Assembly (NCBI RefSeq): GCF_050436995.1
Contig: NC_134753.1
Span: forward strand, 5,766,001 to 5,830,000
Source of the DNA: Anticarsia gemmatalis
Lineage: Eukaryota > Arthropoda > Insecta > Lepidoptera > Erebidae
Length of the DNA stretch: 64,000 nucleotides
Direction of reading: 5' to 3'
Shown here: positions 42,901 through 51,900 of the stretch, piece after piece
How positions within the stretch are numbered: position 1 is the stretch's first letter
Layout of the letters: every line of letters starts with the position of its first letter
Program-made: the position numbers and the translations under genes
The notes under the pieces: generated by a model
The model's database searches: none
What the model saw: the letters and a program-made list of their open reading frames with translations, nothing else
What the model was told of the DNA's origin: nothing

Positions 42901-45900
42901 ATGAATGCAAACCAACTAAATATAATGTAACATTACAGCAATACATTTTCTAATTAGCGACTATTATAGATACCTACAGGGAAAAAAATGGTGAAATCTA
43001 TGAATATAATACTTAAGTAGATTCCAAATGACCACGAGTCATCCCATTATGAATCATGTATACCATTGTTTCCGCATACATATTTACATAAATATGTTTG
43101 ACGCACAAATCCCGATAATGACGAATATCCTGAAAAAGATACAAAAGAACTTCGTTTGTTTTTGTATCGTTTGCTTCATACAAATTGAAGACTTCTTAAC
43201 AGAATAAGTAAAAAATACATGAATTGAATGACAGTTTGGGGTTTTGTGTATTGTTAACATATTTTTTTGTTTACGTCTCATTATACCTACGTGACCTGCA
43301 AGTTCTATTGTATTATTTTACTAATTTTGATTTGACCATCACATATTTTTAAGTAGAACAAAGCATACGAAAAGACCTTCCGTTTTTGAAAACAGCAGTC
43401 ATCATCATACTGGTTTGTATTGTCTCTTAATAATTTATGTATCAGTTCAGCGACCCGCATAATAACTTCCGTTGCGGTGATTACACATAATATAGATAAG
43501 TGTAATACCCATGTATATTATACCTAGTTACATTATTTAACCAACATCAAAAAGTTGTAATACTTACGTATAATAGGTGATATCTGTTGATTACCAAATT
43601 GTTACGTTGAATCGAACTTATGGTCGGTTTCATAAGTTATAGAAAGGTATTGATTAGCCAGAATGGCGATTGTCGAATGGTCTTTTCATAAAGTATCTTC
43701 CATTTGCAACAGAGACCACAATAACTGCTAGCGATCTATTTTAAAGTTACAGTATGAAGTTTGCAACATTATAACGGTTTACACTTGACCGCTACGAAAT
43801 GTACAATGACCTAGTTGTTTTTATGCCATAAACATATTTTTTACTCTAGTTTTATGCGGTAGTGTTATATTTTTAGTTTGGTCTAGTTCCCGAGATAATG
43901 ACCGCAGCTTTTTATTTATAATTGCATGAATAAATTGTTAAATATGAATCATAGGCTCCTGATATAGTAGTCTTGGTTTAAGGTAGAACACATTATTCAA
44001 TAATTAATTTATGACATGACTCAATAGTAAACCACTTAGGTATATAAAACTGTTATCTCAAGTTCCCATCACATAACAACATAAGTACCTAGTATTACGA
44101 CTTTAGTTGATAATATTGTTTTGATTATGGAGTACATAATACTCTTTTAATTTGAAACTACAAAAAGCAAAAAATAAATCACGTCACATAATTGAATAAC
44201 AAGAGAGTAAGTATTAGGGAACCCATTATTTACCGTGACAAGTCAATACGTATTGAAATTGACATTTGGTGTCATGGTTCGCACGTCAATTACCAGGAAC
44301 ACGGAAATTCCAAGCACCGAGTTGGCAATAGATTTTCTTACTTACCTAACGTAAAGTAAATATTATAAGGAAAGCAATTTTTTTCTCTCTAGGTAAAAAC
44401 CCTCCAATTATCCTCATAATATATATGAACATATAATTTACAACCCACAAAAATCTGTTAGACTTAAATTAAACTTTACAAAATTACCCTGATTATCGCC
44501 TAGCTCTTTCTTAATTATAACTAAAATTTGTTTTTTTCTTTTTCAGAACATAAGCAGATTCTCAAAAATGTATCGGGTACTTTTAAGCCTGGAGAGCTAA
44601 CTGCTATCATGGGGCCTTCAGGAGCTGGAAAAACGACACTCCTGAATATACTCGCGGGATACTCGTAAGTTATTAATTTTAATATTTATAATAAATGCGT
44701 AACATATATTATGTACGTCTAAAACACGATTAATATTTTATGTTATCGTTACTATCGAGTGCATATTAAAAGACGTTTTACACGTGTTTATACGGTAAAA
44801 AGTAGATCTCCAATTTACTTGTTACCTCCTAACTAGCATAAAAAATAAAGACTCAATGCCAAAATTTACGAATTAACCCATAGCTAATTACCTGATTATA
44901 AATATTTATAACGCGTCAAGGTTAAAGTAGGTACCAATAAAACGAAATGGCTATAAAAAAAGTAGGTGATAAGTTGTCGATAATTTTATGATCTAATAAT
45001 TTTCCCTATTTTGTGGGTTACTTACGTAATACAATAAATTTACCCCTTTAGGAAAGACGTGCAGAATATTAAATTATACTTACTGTAAAAATAGCTTTGC
45101 CACTTTAAGATGGTAATTAACACGAACACGCATTTTACCTTGGAATGATATTTCTATGTTGCAATAATAAGTAAATAAAACTTAAGATATCACAAAAAGT
45201 TAGGAATTATAAGTTATATTATATTAAAATATTATAATTAAATGGTCAGTTTTGATACAGCCTTTTTTGTGAAAATGAACCATGCACAACGTTGGTATTT
45301 CTTTGCTGTCGGATATTTGACACATGTAATTATTATTTATTTTGTATTTTATAAATCATGTTACAAAATAGTACTATTTTGTAACATAACGATTAATTAA
45401 AATTAAGACAGGTAGGTACGTTATTTATCTACTGATTTGTGATGATCATATCATAATAAGAATATAGTTATCAAATCCCAAGTAGATTACATATAAATTA
45501 GCAGATACACATAACGACTTCAGTTTGTGCTGTAATCCGTCTTGCAATGCATATTATATCGTAGTAATTTAAATAATTTAAAATTATAAATTCCGTTGTG
45601 GTGAGTCAAAGTAGAAAAAATTATAAAATTATTTTTCGAATTAAAAAACCGACGGTTTAAGTTTATTCATTTAATTTACTTAGTATCTAAGCAATATTGG
45701 CTGAATGTAGAATTAAACAACAATGTTTATCCAGGACACGAGGTGCAAAAGGCGAGATATCAGTGAACGGTGTGTGTGCGTGCGCATCTAAATCTACGGG
45801 GCGCGGAGGCGCGCGCTACATCCGCCAACACGACGACTTACGCGAACATCTCACGGTTTACGAAGCCATGTCTTTGGCCGCTGCCCTGAAACTCGCTGAT

Positions 45901-48900
45901 TTCCTTCCTCATGAGAGGAAAGAGAAGGTAATGCATGCGGGGTATTTAACAGATGTAGTTAGAAATCCAAAATTATGCGCAAATTGGTGTCAAATAGTTT
46001 GCTTAAAAAAATATTGTGTCAAATCTGCCGTTGTCAATACAGTGCCAATAAGATTCTGAAACGAAAATATTAGAAATTATCATAAACAAATTTTCAGAGA
46101 TAACTGTGATCTTCTTAAATATAAATTAACAAAACAATTTTTTAAACCAAAACAGTTATGCTCCTAGGTTAAGCTTTTACATGTAAGGTGGTTTACAAAA
46201 AATGATTTTACAGGTTTATGAAGTCCTGGCTCTACTTGGTCTTAGTGGCACAGCACAGACTCTCTGCAGGGACCTGTCTGGGGGACAAACGCGACGTCTA
46301 GCCGTAGCCTTGGAACTTCTCTCGGACCCCTCGCTTATGTTCCTAGACGAACCTACCACGTAAGTGATAATACAATTATGACATCAATTTGATCAGATTT
46401 TGAGATTAGATAAGGCACTTCGTGACATCTGTTTTGCCAAACAATGGCTTATTGTTTGTCGCAAGCAATTCGGTCAAGTACGAATGGGCTACAGCGCAAA
46501 TTTTCCATGGTTCTTGTTTAAGGTCACAAGGAAAATTTAGTTTTTTATGTAAACTTTGGATATTAGTTGACATTGGAATTACAAGTGTATCCTTGAAGCG
46601 TAGGAGTTAAGTGTCATCATAGATTCATAACAGATAAGATAAAAAAAACTGAGACTTTATTGTTTATTTTACTATCAAAAGCATACATCTTGAATTTTGT
46701 ACTTTGTATTTGTAAGATTAACAAAAACCTTATCCACGCAAATATGTTTAAATCTTATTACGTAAAAAAACGTCCGCAGATATCAAAAGATTCAATGAAA
46801 ACCTTTTTTTATGTATTAAGTATAACCGGGTAGAACACTGGCATCACAGAAACCAAATGTGTATCAGTTTTTAAAATCAACTTTGAGTGATTTCTGCTGA
46901 CTACTCATGTGATTTTGTTGTTGTTACTTTTTCATGAGGTATGCACACACAAAATCACTCAATTTTTAACATAGGGCAGAGCCCAAGGGTTCCCCAAAAA
47001 ATGATAAATTTTTTATTGGATTGATTTATTCATCAATTTGAAATCAATACTGTATTTTTTTTCTTTGCAGTGGTTTGGACTCGTCGGCGTCAGCGTCTCT
47101 AATATCCTTACTAAACAAGCTGGCCCGTGGTGGCAGGACACTTATCGCTACTATCCACCAACCTTCAGCCCTGATTTTTGAGAAGATCGACACTGTATAC
47201 TGTTTAGAGGCGGGGAAGACGTTATATTCTGGACCAAGGGCCAGTCTCGTGCCAGCTTTAGCGAGCGCGGGATTGAGGTGTCCGCCTTATCATAACCCAG
47301 CAGATTTCTGTAAGTTTTTTTTTTTGTTTTATGGTATCTCTCTCTCTTAGAATCAAAACTGCTTTATTTTATGTTCAACTTCACACAATGAGCAAGTATG
47401 AGTAATTATAGTTTATTGCAAAATTCGCAATCGAAACTAAACATGCAATTGAATTACATGAATTTGCGAAATGATTACAAATAAAATAATATCGCTAGTC
47501 ATCACAAAAAACAAGTATGAAGAAAAAGTATTACGCAAAAAATACTACGAGTTTGTTTAAACAGTGTGACAAGTGTATTGCCATCCGTCTGCTAGTTAAC
47601 GATTCAATATACCTACACTTTATTTCTTTCAAATGGTTCTAGTTGGAATCTTCAGTGTTAGAATATCGTTGTTTTAAATTAATATAACTGTATGGCCATT
47701 TTATTTAACAATAAGTAATTTTAGGAAGAAATAATATTTATGTTTTGGTATTACGTTTTTCATTTACGATGTACATGATCAAAACCAAATTAAGGAACCA
47801 ATAATGATTACACGTTATGGGTATTCCCATACATTATCTAATTGATTAACAATTATTGCATTTAATAATATCTCTACCTAAACATTTAACCTTTGAGGAT
47901 AACAACCTCTTGAAAATTATGAGGTGTGACAAGACCATCCTCGCCCAGAAGGTCAATTTAAACAATAGCGCCGTTATTTTACTGAAACATAAACATGTAA
48001 TTATTATGTCGAGATTTTTTCAGTCGTAAGAGTCAACAAACTTCGTAGGTTAAATGAAGTCTGCGTTTGTTTTTCTTTTGTTTATTTAAAGTTAATTGAC
48101 AGCAGTCACTAAAAAATACATAACCAAAAACAGCCCATCCATGTCATAAATATGCATATATATGTTACTGTAAAAGCCCGACCTGTGATAAATCCTAAGA
48201 TTTTCCGGTAAAACCTAAGATTTACCAACTCTCAATGGTAAAAGTCCTAACAAGCCAGAGTTTAAAAACTATGTTACGATATATAAAAAAATCCTCCTTC
48301 ATAACTATGTTTATAACTATTTCACGGTATAATTATATACTGTAACATAGATATAAAGAAGGAGTTTTGGGCAAAGCGACATGGGTAGGTTAGGTTAGAA
48401 GGCTAAGGTGGGAGCGAGCGAAGCGAAGCTCCCACCTTAGCCTTCTAACAATTTAATGAATCTTCAATATAATGAATCAGTATATTGATATAGTGCATAT
48501 TGATAACTACAGACATGGACATATCACGCCTGCTGTATGTACCCGAAGGTGTTTATAATAGGTTATTAACGATGTTAGTCTCATGAAAAATACCAGCCTA
48601 CCCTTACCATTTACCGGGCACTTCACGAATAACCGGGTTACTAATGATAAAATATTCGAATGAAACATTGAAATAAAACATTAGTATTTCGCTCCACCTG
48701 GAAACGAATCTATATTAATATCTGTCACGTATAACAGACTGAATTATGAAAAAGAGCATGTATAGGTATGTGTCATGCACGTAACATTACAGTAACGTTA
48801 ATAGCTTAATCTGAGACATTACCTACTGTAATTACTGTATATTAAACCGCTGAAGTGGTTAAGATCACTATCTAAATTTTCTGTCTCATTTTTTCATTAG

Positions 48901-51900
48901 TTTCTTAGAGTTACGTAACTAAGGGTAAAAAAAGTACCAACGAGAGATTGGTTGAAAGCATAATAGGTACTGAGATACACTTACAATATAATTATTAATT
49001 ATGAAGGTTTTATAATGATTTTTAAGATGTTTGATTGTGATTGATGATATAAAGAAAATACCTATCTTTACTCAAGCATCAATTACTTTGCTAAAAGACT
49101 TAATTATTTTATTATGTAACAATTGCATGATCAACTACCTACTAACTATTCTGACCTGCATTTATAATCATTGCGATGGGTCCATTTACAATATTATAAT
49201 TGAGATGATTAGTGTAACGTTCCTTTGACCTTTTGGTGATTAATGCAGTATGATGGTGATTAAAGTGCTCATATATTTATATAATGTGTTATGTAAACAT
49301 TAGAAACTCTTAGGTATTTCCCGTTACAGAACTTCGTATTTCACTGACTACTTGCTAGGTAGAGTGAAAAAGTATACCGTTTTTGTGAAAGCTATAGGTA
49401 TAAAAATTGTAAAAACATTGGTAAAAACAAGTGCGTATTTAGGAAATTTATAATGTGCATAATGCATAGTTTATGACTTAAATATAAACATAAAATACTT
49501 TTCCTCGTTATGGTCATCGTTATATTTTATCTAATCTTTTCTATTATACAATAGGATTAAATAACGTCTAGGGTTAATTAACTGAGTAATTATAAATTAT
49601 GATACACTAATGAGAAATAAATCGTCGCTTTAATAATAGGAAATTAGAAGCTAATAGTTAACATCATGCTCTGATTTAATGATAAATACGTGTTGAGATT
49701 TGCTCTTCTCTATGTAATTTGATGTAATATTCAACTATAATGAAATATTACCATTTCAGTCAATGAAAATAACTAATGCAACATGTGAATGTTCTATTTA
49801 GCGGTCTATTTCAATAATTTGTATGCTACAAATTATTGATATTTGAATGAATGAATATTTGAAAATGAATTATTGAATCAGATTATGAATACATGTAGAA
49901 GTAATGACTAGTCGTACGGTTGTCGTATTCTCGGAATGATTTGGGAAAAAATCTAACATTGCAAACTTTGTTTTCAGTAATGGAGGTTGCGTCAGGAGAG
50001 TATGAAGTCGACTTGTCAAAAGCCGCGCAGATTATGACCCAGTTCAAGCCGGAACCCGCCAGCAATGGCAGTTGGGAAAGACACATTCCTACTATACCGG
50101 CATTGCCTAGCCCTTTAGGTACGTAGCTACATGTCTTTGAATTTCTTGTTATAAACTTACCTCACTGCAATTTTGTACCGGACATTTAAAATCCCCCTTT
50201 CACTGCTTATAAATATAACGAAGCTTGATGTAAATTAATTAATTTATTAATCATTGACAGCACCAAATCAACTTAACCCTATCAAGAACTTTAACGCGCA
50301 TCAGTACCTACTCTTTTTTTAATGAACACTTAGTCAGATAACTTTAAAATTATCACTCAACGTAAATAACTGCATACAATAAGTATAGTACCTATACCAA
50401 TGTGTATTTAATACAGCATTTTGTTATTATTCTTTTGCAGACTTAAGTACAGACCTTAAACCCAATAACAACACTACCAAGAACTACAAGCAACAAAAGG
50501 TTTCAAAGCACATCTACAGACAATCTGGACTTTTACGACAAACTTGGATTTTACTTTATAGGAACTACCTGATGACTACAAGAAACTATGTGAGTTTAAA
50601 CTCATGATACTTATAATATAATTAAATTGTGACGTCTTATTTTTGGTATTGATTAGTAATCCGAACGATTAAACTTGATTGCCTCTTATTGAATCAAAAT
50701 TCATAGAAATGTGGCGTACACTTTTTTCGTTTTGAAGCTCAGCTTGGAAGGTCAATCACAAAAACCAAGTATCAGTAATTTATTAAATATTTTCTGTTGC
50801 TACTAGACTTAAGTATCGTATCATTCCTTTTATTTATTTCAATAACCGATAATTTTATTATGTGTGATTTCAGTCGTTATTCATGTATCGAGTGGCGGCA
50901 CACGTGGTGATAGCTCTGATCTTTGGCTACCTATATTCGGGGGTGGGCGGCGAAGCAGACTCGGTGCTCGGAAACTACGTCTATTTGTACGGATCCATGC
51001 TGCTTGTTGTGTACACTGGCAAGATGTCTGTCACGCTTTCCTGTAAGTATCAACACTTTTTCTTATGTCTGGGATGATTCCTGAAGTTTTAAGCTTAAGA
51101 TTCAAGCCTGTGATGTCTTAGAAGCATTTATTTATTTAACTTACACAAATACGTAATATCACGCCTGTTATACGAAGGAGTAGGCAGAATCGTATGTAAT
51201 ACGAAAACACCCGCGTTTCGCCTTTAATAATCTTAGTCCCGTGTAATAGGGAGCAAGCCTACTGTCATATTTATTCTACTTAAGTGGCAATAAAAAGACT
51301 AGAATTATGAACGAAATTTAAAAAATAGTTAAACAACTAAAAGTAGTTTGTATTATTGTACGAACCTATTTATGTTATCTATTTTAATAACCTAAGATAA
51401 CTTGTTACATAATGTATTATATTTTTACCTAAAGCCAAGTAATTCAAACAAACAAAGCTTATTTATTTCTAAATTAGATATGAAGACCGGGCTTTGTAAT
51501 TATCTAAATGTGATTTAAAATTGAACACGTTACTAAATACAAATTTTATTTATTTGTGAATTTCAATTAATATTACGCATAAAGACAATGGGTAATTATT
51601 TAGCTATGAAAGTATCATAATACGTAATGTAATACCTATCGTCTAATAAATTACTCTACACACCGTGACTGTTTTCAGCTCCTATTAAAATACTTAATTA
51701 TTTTGTGTAAAACTTAGAGTTACCTTCATATTATACTAGCCGACCCGCGCAACTTCGCTTGCGTCACATAAGAGAATGGGTCAAAATTTTCCCCGTTTTT
51801 GTAACATTTCTTACTGCTGCTCTGCTCCTATTGGTCGTAGCGTGATGATATATAGCCTATAACCTTCCTCGATAAATGGGCTATCTAACACTGAAAGAAG

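Larger units (their letters stand above)
21903..44546 (+). other. 22.6-kb first intron of the ABCG gene
   Basis: Donor GTAAGT and acceptor TTCTTTTTCAG bound an intron far longer than the other ten (160-2668 bp). About 9 kb is transposable-element sequence: the hairpin/minisatellite segment, the antisense LINE in its host element, and the sense LINE. In 29408-35879 and 39433-44546 I see no gene, only AT-rich sequence with a foldback at 31602-31677 and a repeat fragment near 41755. Confidence 0.85.
47310..49977 (+). other. ABCG intron 5 (2.7 kb) with a cluster of foldbacks
   Basis: Bounded by GTAAGT and TTTTCAG. It contains inverted repeats between 48180 and 48450 and a repeat copy at 48521-48640. 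The rest is AT-rich with no coding signal. Confidence 0.85.
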
